The position numbers and the translations under genes were made by a program. The notes below the pieces were generated by a model. It made no database searches and was not told the DNA's origin. It worked only from the letters and a program-made list of their open reading frames with translations. Source: Leptodactylus fallax (Eukaryota > Chordata > Amphibia > Anura > Leptodactylidae). Taken from it: DNA of 64,000 nt. Below are positions 22,095-32,742 of this stretch, in pieces (the stretch's first letter is position 1; each line of letters begins with the position of its first letter). The stretch spans positions 2,729,501-2,793,500 of the forward strand of contig CAMRHE010000166.1 in assembly GCA_947044405.1 (NCBI GenBank), written 5' to 3'.

Positions 22095-22731
22095 TGTAAG
22101 GGAATTGCTGCTGCTGGTACTCCCTGGGGGGAGGGACACAACAAGACAGTGAACCCTAAACTGAACCCTCCCACTGTCCCTGGCTAACTTGCCTGATCTG
22201 TCCTAGGCGACAGCCAGCAACTGGTCGACGGTCCCTTCTTAATATAAGTGACAACACAGAACGCAGACAGGATTAACAACAACAAAAGAGAGGTCAGCTA
22301 GCCAAGGGGTCAGTAACAGACGAGCAATGCAGTACACAATCAAAATCCAAGATAATAGTCAAAGTCAACGCCAGAGGTCAGGAATAGGAATACAGGTAAC
22401 AAAACAGCAAGGAGTAATAGCCAGTACGCATGAGGCAATAGCAAGTGCCAATGTGAATGAGAGCAAACAATAAATAGGAAGGAAGAACCCGCTCCAGATT
22501 TGATAGGAAGATAGGCTGTCAATCACACAGGTAAGGCTAAGATTAACTATTTGAGGAGCAGAAAGAAACAAGGTGCAGGAGACGGGTATGGCTGAAATTC
22601 AATGACATAGTAGTAGTACTAGGACAGTGTTCAGACTGAGCAACAAGAACCTTAAGCAAAGAATCAAACTGAACACGCCTCCTCTGCTGCAGCATGGTGG
22701 GGCAGAGAACCAAACAGGCAGAGACTTTACA
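22095..22731. mobile_element. Solo LTR (637 bp) with 5-bp target duplication
   Basis: Ends TGTAAGG…CTTTACA, flanked by ATGAC at 22090-22094 and 22732-22736. TG…CA termini plus a 5-bp duplication indicate a solo LTR left by recombination between the two LTRs of a retroelement. AATAAA occurs at 22470 on the plus strand. Superfamily and orientation are not certain, and no second copy is in the window. Confidence 0.75.
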
Positions 22732-22742
22732 ATGACCATGAC

Positions 22743-23190
22743 TAGAGATGAGCGAATTTTGAAAAAATTTGATTCTACTGATTCTCCGAAGTTTCCAAAA
22801 CAATTCGATTCGATCCGAATTAATTTGCAGCGAATCGTGTTAACCCCTTCCCGACATCCACACTAATAGTAGGGTGCTACCGGTAAGGACTTCCCGCAAA
22901 ACACGGCGGAAGCATGGTGCGCACATAGAAACTGTGTGTGCACCCTGCTTTGCGGGTGTCAGCCGTATGTAACAGCTAATACTGTCCTCTAATACCTGTG
23001 GTCAGAGCTGAGCTCTGATCGTGGATGTTAACCCCTGAGATGCCGCGGTCAAACATGACTGCGGAATCTCAGGGGCCTTATTATATATTGGGGTCCCAAT
23101 CGGACACCCTGCAACTTTTTCGGGTGGTGCCACTGCTCCTATTCAGCAGCCCGGGGTCTGACCAATGATCCCGGGTCTGCCACATCGCTG
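22743..23190 (+). mobile_element. TAGAGATGAGCGAA-type MITE, right end not found
   Basis: Begins TAGAGATGAGCGAATTTTG, matching the inverted end of the complete copy at 30285-30876, with shared internal phrases ('attcgattcgatccgaattaa'; 'gccgcggtcaaacatgactgcgg'). The right inverted repeat is missing; the end given is approximate. Confidence 0.6.
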
Positions 23191-23196
23191 TCCCTC

Positions 23197-23285
23197 CCCC
23201 CCCCATTGAAGCAGCGATCAGATATCACTGCTTCAATCCCCCACATTGAAGCAGCGATCAGATATTGCTGCTTCAATCCATCCAA
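23197..23285. repeat. Tandem duplication of a small hairpin
   Basis: 'cattgaagcagcgatcagatat(c/t)(a/g)ctgcttcaatcc' occurs twice in a row. Each copy is itself an inverted repeat (gaagcag / ctgcttc). Confidence 0.75.
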
Positions 23286-23369
23286 ATTCATCAATCCATC
23301 CAAAATTTCCCAAGAAAAGAGAAACAGCATCATGTAGCTCATCGATCGCGGTCTCTCGGCCAACACAAT

Positions 23370-23740
23370 TTCCAAACCGCATCATGTGAGTGCCATGACA
23401 GTTGGAAGAATACAAAATAAAGTCTGTCCATCCATTCAAATGCCAAGAGGTGAACGTCCTGGCAAAAGATGAGTCAACAAGTCAGTTCATCACAATGTCT
23501 ATCAGTTCTGATGCGACAAACACGACAGTGGAGGTGGCTCATATGCTTCGTAATAGTAAGATTACAGGCATCCATGCATGCACTGTGCGATGCGAGTTAT
23601 ATAAGTCTGGAATGGTGGCTTGAAAAAAGGTCAAGAATCGTCACTGGAATTGCAATACCATACTATATTTTGACTGCAAGACTAGAGTTTGAGTCCCATA
23701 AAAATTAGAAGGGCTAACTGGAAGTAGGAAGAGCATGTTA
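23370..23740 (+). pseudogene. Decayed Tc1-type transposase, N-terminal part
   Basis: Pieces in changing frames look like the DNA-binding half of a Tc1 transposase: 'VGRIQNKVCPSIQMPRGERPGK' (here split, about 23403-23465), then HTH-like 'TTVEVAHMLRNSKI' and 'HACTVRCELYKSGMVA' (23520-23623), then 'LTARLEFESHK' (23670-23705). No catalytic motif is preserved. The match is by pattern only. Confidence 0.55.
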
Positions 23741-24599
23741 TGTGTCAGAAACTGAAGAACGAGAAATCAGCATCAAAATTATTTATGCTTACATGATAGA
23801 GATATCATGCAAATATTTTCAACACATCCATGAAAAATTAGGAAGTTTTGCTACTTGATGTTATTCACTCCTGTGTGTTCCTGTCTACATCATCTGAGAA
23901 AGGGCTGCTAAAGCAGACCAAACCAACTCACAGTGACACTTTACTAGCCACCATCAAACTCATTTACCAATTATTATCTAATCATACTTTCAGCATATTT
24001 ATAGTAATGAAATTAGAAATAGATTGTATCAGAACCAAGAACAATCCCACACTGAGAACACTATGGAACCGGTTATGTACAGATGTTCAAAGAGTCTGAT
24101 GAATCCATAATGTGAGCCTAAAATTATGAAAGTGATTAGTCTACTTGCTAGCAAAATCCTTTAAATCCTCTTACTTATTCTTAATGATATTTGGTAATGT
24201 AGTAACAAACCAAATAAATCTAATATTAATAAAATGTAACATGCTGCCTGCAGTCACTTCTCTAATTCTTCCTGCAGCTTGTTTACTTCTTCAAGATTAC
24301 AATGAAAAGTTTATGAATTATAAAATAATAATTTGATATTAATGTGTCTGTAAGAAATGAGCTGGATATTTCCAGCTGTGGCAGGAAGTATGTGTACTGG
24401 GATCCATCTGAAATTGAAGAACCAATAGCTTTTAATGCTCAATTAGACTTTTAGCACTTTTCCTGCATTTCAGTGCACCTGCAGCTATGTTGAATATACC
24501 AATGATTTAGATACAACAATATTGTAATTATATTGCCAAGACAAAGTGAATATTGAAATAGAGTTTACCATTTGAAATTGGTGAAAACTTTGTCTATTG
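23741..24599. other. No recognisable feature
   Basis: AT-rich. Nothing with terminal repeats or coding character. Confidence 0.5.
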
Positions 24600-24790
24600 A
24601 AGGGTTTTTCCTACATATGATGTTTATCAGATAGCCACAGGGTAGGTTATAAATATCTAGTTGCTGTGGGCTCCACCACTGTGACCCCACCAATCAGTAG
24701 AAAGGGGGTCCTGAGCTTTCATTCCTCCTATTCCTCCTCCTTGTATGACTGCAGTGTAAATGGAGTGGTGGGTTCTTTTGGTACAGTAAT
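24600..24790. repeat. Candidate MITE fragment ('gggtaggttataaatat…gaccccaccaatcag')
   Basis: Resembles phrases at 34690-34740, 35050-35110 and 61700-61975 ('cccactgatta', 'ggataaatacctgattgatggggg', 'ggacccccatcaatctgat'). Boundaries not resolved. Confidence 0.4.
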
Positions 24791-24901
24791 ATTACTTCAA
24801 TGAATGTGTGATGATGTTGAATGGTACTATTTTTCAATGTGCATTTTAACCACCAAGGTGCCTTTCAGTTACCCTCATATTCCCAATTCCCCCTTTCCCC
24901 C

Positions 24902-25811
24902 TGTGATGATTCTGCCTAAATATGGCCATAACTCAGCTGTATTTTGGTCTCTGGGTATAGGATATCCCTTCTTGCTTGCTTGCATACTGTGCGCAGCTAC
25001 AAGCCTAGGTGCATATTGGCAGTAGCGGCCAGGCTGGAACAATAGGGCTCCATTGTATTCCTATACAGCCCTGGCTGATCAAACAATAGTGCATTGTTCA
25101 AGCCTGGGCTGTTGATCAGATATGACTCAATTCACTTTGTCTCAGCTCTATACAAAAGATCTGGATTTGATTGAATTAACTCATCAGACATACTGTCGCC
25201 GGTGACCTCACTCTGGGAGGTGGCATAAAGGGTATAAAAGATGAGGTAAGAGGTCTGTGGGAGGAGACTATCACTAAGAGATTGATGCTATGTAGACTAT
25301 CACTAAGAGATCATGCTATGAAGACTGTGCTGGGATCATGCTACAGAGTTGTTACAGACAGACCATGAGGAGTTTTTTGTGATTGACTATTGGACTAATG
25401 CTGAGAGACTGTTATGAGAGCATGCAGGCGGGATTATCGTTTTAATGCCACATGCTGAAAAGCCTCCACTGGTGACTCACACATGCCATGTGTGAGTGTT
25501 GGACTATAGAACCACATCAAGGACATATGTGGTAAAGTAATTATTCACCTTTAATCCCTTTTATTTTATTTGTACTGTATCTTGTAACCAGTAACTGTTA
25601 ATGCTTGCATATATCTGCATATCTGTTCTGATCTGTATATGTTAGATTTTAATACCGACCCATTTAGGGGTTAATAAATATATAAAATTTAGAAGGCTTG
25701 TCTTGTATTTATCTGGTGAATCCGGCACTCACTGGCGGTGAGTGTGGTTTTTATATGAAAGAGGACTCAGGTGGGGCCACAGCGGTGTTGGCGCACGGAG
25801 GATCTTTCACA
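24902..25811 (+). repeat. LTR, plus orientation (910 bp)
   Basis: Starts TGTGATGATTCTGCC and ends GATCTTTCACA. TATAAAAG at 25233-25240 and AATAAA at 25673-25678 give a normal U3-R-U5 layout. Its orientation is opposite to the internal region. Confidence 0.9.
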
Positions 25812-25959
25812 AGCCCTATTGTTCCAGCCTGGCCGCTACTGCCAATATGCACCTAGGCTTGTAGCTGCGCACAGTATGCAAGCAAGCAAGAAGGGATATC
25901 CTATACCCAGAGACCAAAATACAGCTGAGTTATGGCCATATTTAGGCAGAATCATCACA
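25812..25959 (-). repeat. Partial LTR, first 148 bp, minus orientation
   Basis: Identical by eye to the outer 148 bp of the right-hand LTR (29302-29449). It adjoins the polypurine tract as a normal 3' LTR would, but stops at '…caatagggct' where the inverted full LTR begins. Confidence 0.9.
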
Positions 25960-25970
25960 TCTCCCCCTTT
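25960..25970 (-). other. Polypurine tract
   Basis: Minus strand AAAGGGGGAGA directly before TGTGATG of the partial LTR. Would prime second-strand synthesis. Confidence 0.8.
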
Positions 25971-26032
25971 AGATGGCTCTTGCAGGAAGCACCTCCGCCT
26001 CCAGCTTCTCAGGCTCTGGCCCCAAGGCTTCC

Positions 26033-26593
26033 TCACTTCCCCCCGGGGTCCCAGCAAACTCGGGCCTTGTCAGACTCCGAGGGTGGTTGAGCGCCACGCG
26101 CATTCAATATGTCCAGACTAGGGTCAGCTTGGACAGCCTCTCTGAACTCTTGGCTGGAGTGAGACAAAAGAGAGGTGCATGTTACATAGCTGCCGGCCCC
26201 TTCTGTCTCTCTAGTCTGACTAGGGGCACTTCTAAGGCCCAGGCTCTGAGCCACGTACACTTGGCTACCTCCTGCCTGTTCCGGGTCCGCTTTCTGAGTG
26301 CGGGCATCCCGTAGCTTTACCCTCATGACCTCAGGCCCTTGGGATACCATTCCAGAGATCCCATCCCGGCAATCTCTGCTCTCCTGGCTACCCTTGGCCT
26401 GCTCTCTCAGGGTCTTCCCCACACTAGCCGCTAGTTGGGAGAGTTCTAGGGGGTTCTGCACCTCCCCCTTTGCTTCCAAACCTACATCCTGTTCCTCCTG
26501 TACTTGGGTGGGTGATGGTGATACCTTGGGCAAATGACTGAGATCATGCTTCCCCAAAACATCCCCCCCACAATACATTGACAGGTAATACAT
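26033..26593 (-). pseudogene. Remnant of the pol-side coding region
   Basis: 186-codon frame. Its end resembles the linker seen upstream of integrase or RT in vertebrate gypsy elements (SSQEFREAVQADPSLDILNA … ARVCWDPGG). No reverse transcriptase, RNase H or integrase catalytic motif follows: the frame runs into the polypurine tract within about 70 bp. Either a deleted element or a fixed non-autonomous form. Confidence 0.55.
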
Positions 26594-28409
26594 TGGACAT
26601 ACCCTCTTCTTGGATCACATCTCCAGTACCCCATGCCATCTGCACTTGGGCCATGGGCACTCCTGGAATAGAACTGGACAGAAGAGATGTGTATGTCTCA
26701 TACAGGCCGGACTCCTCCGGCTTCAAGGGAGTGAGGCTAGTCATGGCGGTCTCAGCACCGACTCCAGGTGGTGTAGGGTCCAACGGTTCAAGGGTCGGAA
26801 CGCCCTCCACCCTTGTAGCACTCTGGCTGCGGGCTAACACCGCACTACCAGCAGCCCGTCCCTCACCTGGATCGGCCATGAGATCCCCATAGCCTACCTG
26901 ACCACCTGGCACATGGTCAGTAGTTGGGTGCTTATCGGATACACTGGACGAAATAGTAGAAGTAGCTTCCAGTGACTCAGAAGAGCTACCCTGTACATTT
27001 TCACAACAAGCATTGGCAATTACATTGACAGTACCTTCATTAGCAATTGTTAATTCACACCGGGCCTCAATGAGATTTGTGGTAGACAGATTAACAAGCT
27101 GGGAGGGCGACGCCCCCGCAGATGTGGGTGTGTCTACAGACTTAGTCTCATTGGTTCCTAGCACCGGAGGAAACAAAGCATCACTAACATTTTTGCTGAG
27201 CTGGGTTGCAGGAAGTTCAGTTGCATTTTCCCTGCTCTCAGCTGAAGGCAACTCATTAGCAGGTACACTTACTGCCATGGGAAGTATCTCAGAGGAGGGG
27301 TTACGGGCCCTCTCTGCAGATATGACAGACACATTATCAGCATTAATCATAGACAGTCCATCACAGTAAATTGGGTTGCTCCCCACCCCATATTGGGACA
27401 TCATAGGTCCCAAATCAGTTCCCAACAGTACATTATTAGTCAAATCAGTCAATAGTCCCACAGTCCGTATTCCCTTTCCTGCACCCACATCCAGATACAC
27501 AGATGGGCCACCTGCTGTGGCTTGGGAAGCAGGGAAGTTCTCAGGGCGGTTGGGGCACTCCTTCTTGAAATGTCCTGTCGGGTTACAGGCATGGCCCCGC
27601 CGCACCTCCCCTTGGGGTTTGGGGAAGGTCACTAGGGTGCCCAGAGTTCTTGGGACAGGGGAGGGACCACCCGGGGCATAGTTTGTCTCACCCGACCTGA
27701 CGACAGACGGCTGTGGTGAACTCCGGCCTGACTTCTCCTTCCAACTTGAGGGTCTCTGCAGGGTTGTTGGAGTTTGCGCCTGCTGGGAGAGCTCCCTCCT
27801 TTTGAGCTCAAGCCGATACTGCCATTCTGCTGCCTTCCTCTCTCTCTCTGCCTGTCGCTCAGCAGCCTGCCGTTCTCGTTCTGCAGCTTTCCTCTCTCTC
27901 TCTGCCTGTCGCTCAGCAGCCTCACGATCAGCCTGCCGTTCTCGTTCTGCAGCTTTCCTCTCTCTCTCTGCCTGTCGCTCAGCAGCCTCACGATCAGCCT
28001 GCCGTTCTCGTTCTGTGGCCTGCCGTTCTCGTTCTACAGCTTCCTGAAAACAGTGCAACGCCTGCTGGTATATGTTAGGGTACCTGGTGCTTAAGTGCTG
28101 CAGGGCCATTTGCCAGACTGAAGCCATTCCCCCAGCAAGGCTGAGGCTACTGGTCCCTCCTGGTGAAGTAATCCTTGGGATCGGGCTGCTTGCTGCACTT
28201 CCTGGCCTAGCCCCAAAATCAGGACTCTGCTCGATTCTCTGCATGGCTGTGGATGCCTCCATTTCAGCCATACGCTCAGGATCTCCAAAAGCCTGGTTCA
28301 GCAGTTCTGGAGATCTGCTTCTGAGCCCACTAGCCATCCACTGGTATTTGCCAAATAAAAGATAGGATAGAATACAAAGAGTAAGGGAGGGGGAACAGCA
28401 CTGTATCAA
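26544..28409 (-). CDS. Gag-like protein of the non-autonomous LTR element (621 codons, open)
   Basis: Uninterrupted frame. The more likely start is the second Met at 28337 (MASGLRSRSPELLNQAFGDP), because the first 24 residues lack gag character. Residues 121-205 (from the first Met) are an Arg/Glu/Gln/Ala coiled coil built from a 22-residue repeat (66-bp DNA repeat at about 27840-28030). A degraded zinc knuckle is at 273-286 (ACNPTGHFKKEC, first Cys pair lost). Then comes VGLLTDLTNNVLLGTDLG, resembling the C-terminal end of a retroviral-type protease, without the DSG/DTG active site. I see no capsid domain between coiled coil and knuckle. Internal deletions that kept the frame open are the simplest reading. 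Confidence 0.75.
   Translation of the reverse strand: MIQCCSPSLTLCILSYLLFGKYQWMASGLRSRSPELLNQAFGDPERMAEMEASTAMQRIEQSPDFGARPGSAASSPIPRITSPGGTSSLSLAGGMASVWQMALQHLSTRYPNIYQQALHCFQEAVERERQATERERQADREAAERQAERERKAAERERQADREAAERQAERERKAAERERQAAERQAERERKAAEWQYRLELKRRELSQQAQTPTTLQRPSSWKEKSGRSSPQPSVVRSGETNYAPGGPSPVPRTLGTLVTFPKPQGEVRRGHACNPTGHFKKECPNRPENFPASQATAGGPSVYLDVGAGKGIRTVGLLTDLTNNVLLGTDLGPMMSQYGVGSNPIYCDGLSMINADNVSVISAERARNPSSEILPMAVSVPANELPSAESRENATELPATQLSKNVSDALFPPVLGTNETKSVDTPTSAGASPSQLVNLSTTNLIEARCELTIANEGTVNVIANACCENVQGSSSESLEATSTISSSVSDKHPTTDHVPGGQVGYGDLMADPGEGRAAGSAVLARSQSATRVEGVPTLEPLDPTPPGVGAETAMTSLTPLKPEESGLYETYTSLLSSSIPGVPMAQVQMAWGTGDVIQEEGMSNVLPVNVLWGGCFGEA
27834..28045 (-). repeat. 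66-bp in-frame repeat encoding the coiled coil
   Basis: 'ctctctctctgcctgtcgct…cctgccgttctcgttct' recurs about three times with partial copies at both ends. It encodes ERERQ(A/T)DREAAERQAERERKAA. Confidence 0.85.
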
Positions 28410-28520
28410 ACTTTCACTGTATCTTAATGCTTGCTTTAATACCGAGCTTGTCTCATAGGATTACCCTAATCCCCAGCATGTGAGTGATATAGGTCACCAA
28501 CACACGCCGTTTATCCTAAG

Positions 28521-28538
28521 ATCCCACTGCTGCCACCA
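28521..28538 (-). other. Candidate primer-binding site
   Basis: Minus strand TGGTGGCAGCAGTGGGAT, one base inside the 5' LTR. The tRNA is not assigned. Confidence 0.65.
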
Positions 28539-28539
28539 A

Positions 28540-29449
28540 TGTGAAAGATCCTCTGTGCGCCAACACCGCTGTGGCCCTACCTGAGTCCTCTTTCATATAA
28601 AAACCACACTCACCGCCAGTGAGTGCCGGGTTCACCAGATAAATACAAGGCAAGCCTTCTAAATTTTATATATTTATTAACCCCTAAATGGGTCGGTATT
28701 AAAATCTAACATATACAGATCAGAACAGATATGCAGATATATGCAAGCATTAACAGTTACTGGTTACAAGATACAGTACAAATAAAATAAAAGGGATTAA
28801 AGGTGAATAATTACTTTACCACATATGTCCTTGATGTGGTTCTATAGTCCAACACTCACACATGGCATGTGTGAGTCACCAGTGGAGGCTTTTCAGCATG
28901 TGGCATTAAAACGATAATCCCACCTGCATGCTCTCATAACAGTCTCTCAGCATTAGTCCAATAGTCAATCACAAAAAACTCCTCATGGTCTGTCTGTAAC
29001 AACTCTGTAGCATGATCCCAGCACAGTCTTCATAGCATGATCTCTTAGTGATAGTCTACATAGCATCAATCTCTTAGTGATAGTCTCCTCCCACAGACCT
29101 CTTACCTCATCTTTTATACCCTTTATGCCACCTCCCAGAGTGAGGTCACCGGCGACAGTACGTCTGATGAGTTAATTCAATCAAATCCAGATCTTTTGTA
29201 TAGAGCTGAGACAAAGTGAATTGAGTCATATCTGATCAACAGCCCAGGCTTGAACAATGCACTATTGTTTGATCAGCCAGGGCTGTATAGGAATACAATG
29301 GAGCCCTATTGTTCCAGCCTGGCCGCTACTGCCAATATGCACCTAGGCTTGTAGCTGCGCACAGTATGCAAGCAAGCAAGAAGGGATATCCTATACCCAG
29401 AGACCAAAATACAGCTGAGTTATGGCCATATTTAGGCAGAATCATCACA
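28540..29449 (-). repeat. 5' LTR, minus orientation (910 bp)
   Basis: Reverse complement of 24902-25811 apart from about six substitutions (for example at the GTCGCCGGTG-proximal C/T and the 'gaacccgg'/'gaatccgg' pair). Same TATAAAAG and AATAAA signals on the minus strand. Confidence 0.9.
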
Positions 29450-29655
29450 CCCCCCCTTTCTGATTAGTGATCAGACATGCTTGTTGCTGTTCCATTTAAA
29501 GTCTATTGGGTTGATGGGGACAGATACATTAATTTCTGCATATTTTAGGATGTAATGTTAAATCGCTGAGTTGGAATCATAAAGAGCCATTCAATGAATG
29601 TCAAACTCCTTATCCAAAACCCAATAACAGTTATTTATCATTAAGCTACTGTACC

Positions 29656-30020
29656 CTTAAAGAAAGTCTGTCAGCAATAAAGTCATTATAAACCTAATCC
29701 CAGTACCTTTTCGAGGTGATTTTATAGTTATCAAATATACCTCGGTTATTCAACTTGGGAGCTCCAGTTTAACATAAATTGCTGTTTTATTCATATGAAA
29801 ATGATGGGAAAAGTGTTTTGGGGACATACCTCAGCTTGCCTGGGCTTTGGTCTCAACTATAGATACCTGGACAAAGCACTTTACCCTCATTTGCATATGA
29901 AAGAAACAGTGTTTTACATGAAAACAGAATAACAAATATTTAGAAACTGTAGTATCACTCCTACAAGCTACTGGGGTTGTTTTTAACAATTTACTGGTGA
30001 CAGACAACCTATAAGCATAA
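29656..30020. mobile_element. Foldback MITE, 'GTCTGTCA(C/G)CA' ends
   Basis: Left 'aaagtctgtcagcaataaag…ttataaacctaatcccagta' is repeated in inverted form at the right ('tactggggttgtttttaacaatttactggtgacagac'). Diverged arms. Target duplication not certain. Confidence 0.6.
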
Positions 30021-30276
30021 TTATAACGCCTATAAGCAAACAACTGTTAGGATTCCTTTGTTCTTTTTCTGCATGTAAATATTTTTTTTTTAACCAGTAT
30101 TTACCAGTATTTTTTTTTACCAATATCACAACATTTTGAACAACATATTTTGTCTTGTAACAATCCAATGCATAGAGCTGGCAGTGTTAAAAAAAAAAAC
30201 AAAACAAAAAAACTCAAACAAAATACTAAAAATGCAATGCAAAAACAACCCAAAACTGCTTTCTTTGTAGTGCATT
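30021..30276. other. A/T-rich spacer
   Basis: Only poly-T and poly-A runs (30078-30092, 30188-30212). Nothing else seen. Confidence 0.5.
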
Positions 30277-30284
30277 AAAGTAAT

Positions 30285-30876
30285 TAGAGATTGAATTTTT
30301 CAAAATTCGCCAAATTCTCCGATTTGATTCAAATTAATTTGCGGTGATTTGCGTTTAAAAAAAACAGCTATTTCCTGGCTGCAGAGAGCCTGTATAGTGG
30401 TGTAGAACATGCTGCAGAAGATGCATATCGGCACCCCCCGATCTCGCCACGGGGGGTGCCAAGGGTGACATGTAACATAGCGGAACCCCTTGGATGCCAC
30501 GGTCACGTTTGACTGCGGCATCCAAGGGGTTAAAACCCGCGATCGGAGCTGTGCTCCGACCCGGGGTTATGGAGCAGGGTGTTAGCTGTCAATTACAGCT
30601 AACACCAGCTCCCAATGCCATAGGTGGTCGCAAAGGGATTAAAGGGCTGTGACATCACAGGGCTGGCTGGCTGCTGATTGGCTGCATGCATGGCATTGTT
30701 GGTGAACCTGCGTTCCCAGAGTTCCTTGCCCCATGTCCTAACATACAGCAGCCATTTTATGAAAAAATGCGATTGGTTACCACGAAGCATGAGGAAATCC
30801 GGATTCGATGCGAATCGATTATTTCCTGAAATTTGGATCGAATTCCACTTCGTCAGCTTCGATTCGCTCATCTCTA
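30285..30876 (-). mobile_element. TAGAGATGAGCGAA-type MITE, complete, 8-bp duplication
   Basis: 592 bp. Ends TAGAGAT…ATCTCTA, flanked by a perfect aaagtaat at 30277-30284 and 30877-30884. The minus-strand end reads TAGAGATGAGCGAATCGAAG. 8-bp duplication points to the hAT superfamily. Interior has palindromic patches ('gccacggtcacgtttgactgcggcatcc', 'gttagctgtcaattacagctaac'). Confidence 0.85.
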
Positions 30877-31145
30877 AAAGTAATATGTGGCCACATAAAA
30901 ATGCTAAAAAATAAATGCTGAAAAAAATGTGTGAAACCGCTTTTACAAAGCACCTTTTCAGTGGCTTCAAATTATCCTCATCCTTTCTCAATAAAGCTTT
31001 TACTGTTCCCACTGTACAGTCCTACAAACTCCTCAAACAGGAGCAACACACAAAGCTCTGGAGCATTTTGGCACTTTCTTTTTTTATCATCTGTAAGAAA
31101 TATAATACTTTGTTGATTACATGTTATTTATTACATGCAGTATGT

Positions 31146-31530
31146 AAGGGAGTTAAACTCGACATTAAGCCAGCCACAGTACAGGACATTATGCTGAACA
31201 ACATCATCTTTAGATACTTGAATAGATGCACAATTTCCTCAATTTTAAGAAACAAATGAGGCTCAAGTGAAATGGAGATATGTCAGAGCCTCCAAGGACT
31301 CCAGCTGGGAAATGCCAGGTGCATGTGTGGGAATTCAACAAGAAGCATCATAGTTGTTGGATAGGAAGAGCCCTTGGAGGCTCCATTGTACTTGAGCCTC
31401 ACTTATGTATTTTTAAAAATGACTTTTTCAAAGAAATAGTGTACCTATAGAACTATCTAAAAGTATGATGGTGCTCAGCATAATGTCCCCTACAATTTAC
31501 CACGGCGATTTTGATATTGAGTTTCCTTAT
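31146..31530. mobile_element. Foldback element around 'GGACATTATGCTGA'
   Basis: 'tacaggacattatgctgaacaacatcatcttt' (31180) is inverted at 31463-31495 ('atgatggtgctcagcataatgtcccctac'); outer arms are weaker ('gagttaaactc' against 'gagtttcc'). Inner segments 'gcctccaagg…' and 'ccttggaggc' also pair. Confidence 0.6.
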
Positions 31531-32742
31531 GACAGCTTCCTTTAATGTAATTTATGTAAAAGAACAGGAGCAGTGTTAAATATTCCATATAGCAATTGGT
31601 AATTTACCTGAATTAATTGGTAGTCTTACCTGAATTGGTAAATACCTGAATCTTATAACCATCAAATGAGAGCATAATGGTAAATTGTGAAGAACAGGCT
31701 TAAACTAGAAATCCTACTAGAATAAAATAATAATACTAAAAGGAAAATAGAACAAGATGATTACAGTTGAGAAAATCAAATCCCTATGCAAGTTCACTAT
31801 TTTTATGCTGCAGTCTGGTCCCTCTTTGACTTTGGGCAACTTTCCATAATAAATCTTTTCACACTTTGTTCTGCCTGGAAACATTTTGAGTCCTTTTATT
31901 AAATAATGCACATCAGCTCCGCTCCTGAACATATGCCAAGATAAAAGAGTTCTAGGAATTGTATTTTGCTTAAAAGCAAGAAGTGAGATCACGAGAGTGG
32001 CCTCCAATCACAGGCCGAGAATATGAAACATTTCCACTGAACATAGAGAAGCCTATTTTATCTTAGACCTTATTTTGTTATGTTTCTTAGGATATATATT
32101 AGCACCATGCCGTTTACAATACACTTTATGTGCACATGCTTGATTTATAGCCTTGTTTTTTGTAAAGTGTTACCTATTTAGAATTGTTACTTTGACATTT
32201 TTGCAAACATATGTTTGGATCTGTTCTTATTAGATGGAAATATATTCTTAACCAAAATGTTTGGATTATTGCCAGTGCTTTGATTGAGAAAATAATGTAT
32301 TTTGGAACTGTGTTTTTAAGTTTTACATTTGGCAGGAAGTTATATACATTTATGGAGTACCTGCAATGTAATCTGCACAAAATCTGAATACATTGCCTGT
32401 TTTGAGGATGATTTTGTTAAGTCTTTCATGTTGTAAAGGATTCTGTTACTTTTGAAAACATCAAATACTACTTTTTGACTAAGGATTAACTATTTAATGA
32501 CAGTGAGCATTATTGCTATTCCTCCAGAATAGATGTGGCACTCTCAATAGTCGTGCTATGCTAGGTGCTAGTTCTTGACTCTCTCCAAAGTAGATTGAAA
32601 GGGGTTACCCGTAAAAAGAGACTAGAGCCTGCCTTATTTTTCAGAAACAGTGCCACTCTTGTCGATAGGCTGTGTCTTGAATTGCAACCCTTCCCAAGTC
32701 AAGTAAAAATGTTTCAGATCTCCAGAATCAGTCATATCCAAG
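31531..32742. other. No recognisable feature
   Basis: AT-rich. The frame 32565-33008 runs into the following transposon and shows no gene character. Confidence 0.5.

Larger units (their letters stand above)
24902..29449 (-). mobile_element. Rearranged, pol-less LTR retrotransposon with inverted terminal LTRs
   Basis: Total 4548 bp. A full LTR in plus orientation (24902-25811), the first 148 bp of an LTR in minus orientation (25812-25959), an internal region read on the minus strand (25960-28539), and a full LTR in minus orientation (28540-29449). Flanked by C-tracts (CCCCC on each side), consistent with one insertion and a 5-bp duplication. The internal region has a primer-binding site, a gag-like frame and a polypurine tract, but no reverse transcriptase or integrase. 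The two full LTRs differ at roughly six positions, so the element is young. Confidence 0.85.

Noticed and set aside
24902..25811. Independent solo LTR insertion unrelated to the element at its right
   Set aside because: It directly abuts the partial LTR without a readable target duplication, and the outer flanks of the whole block match (CCCCC). One rearranged insertion is simpler, though nesting plus deletion is not excluded.
27774..28094. Plus-strand frames rich in Ser/Leu/Cys over the gag coiled coil
   Set aside because: Antisense shadow of the CT-rich complement of the ERQ/AER repeat. The minus strand carries the recognisable gag features.
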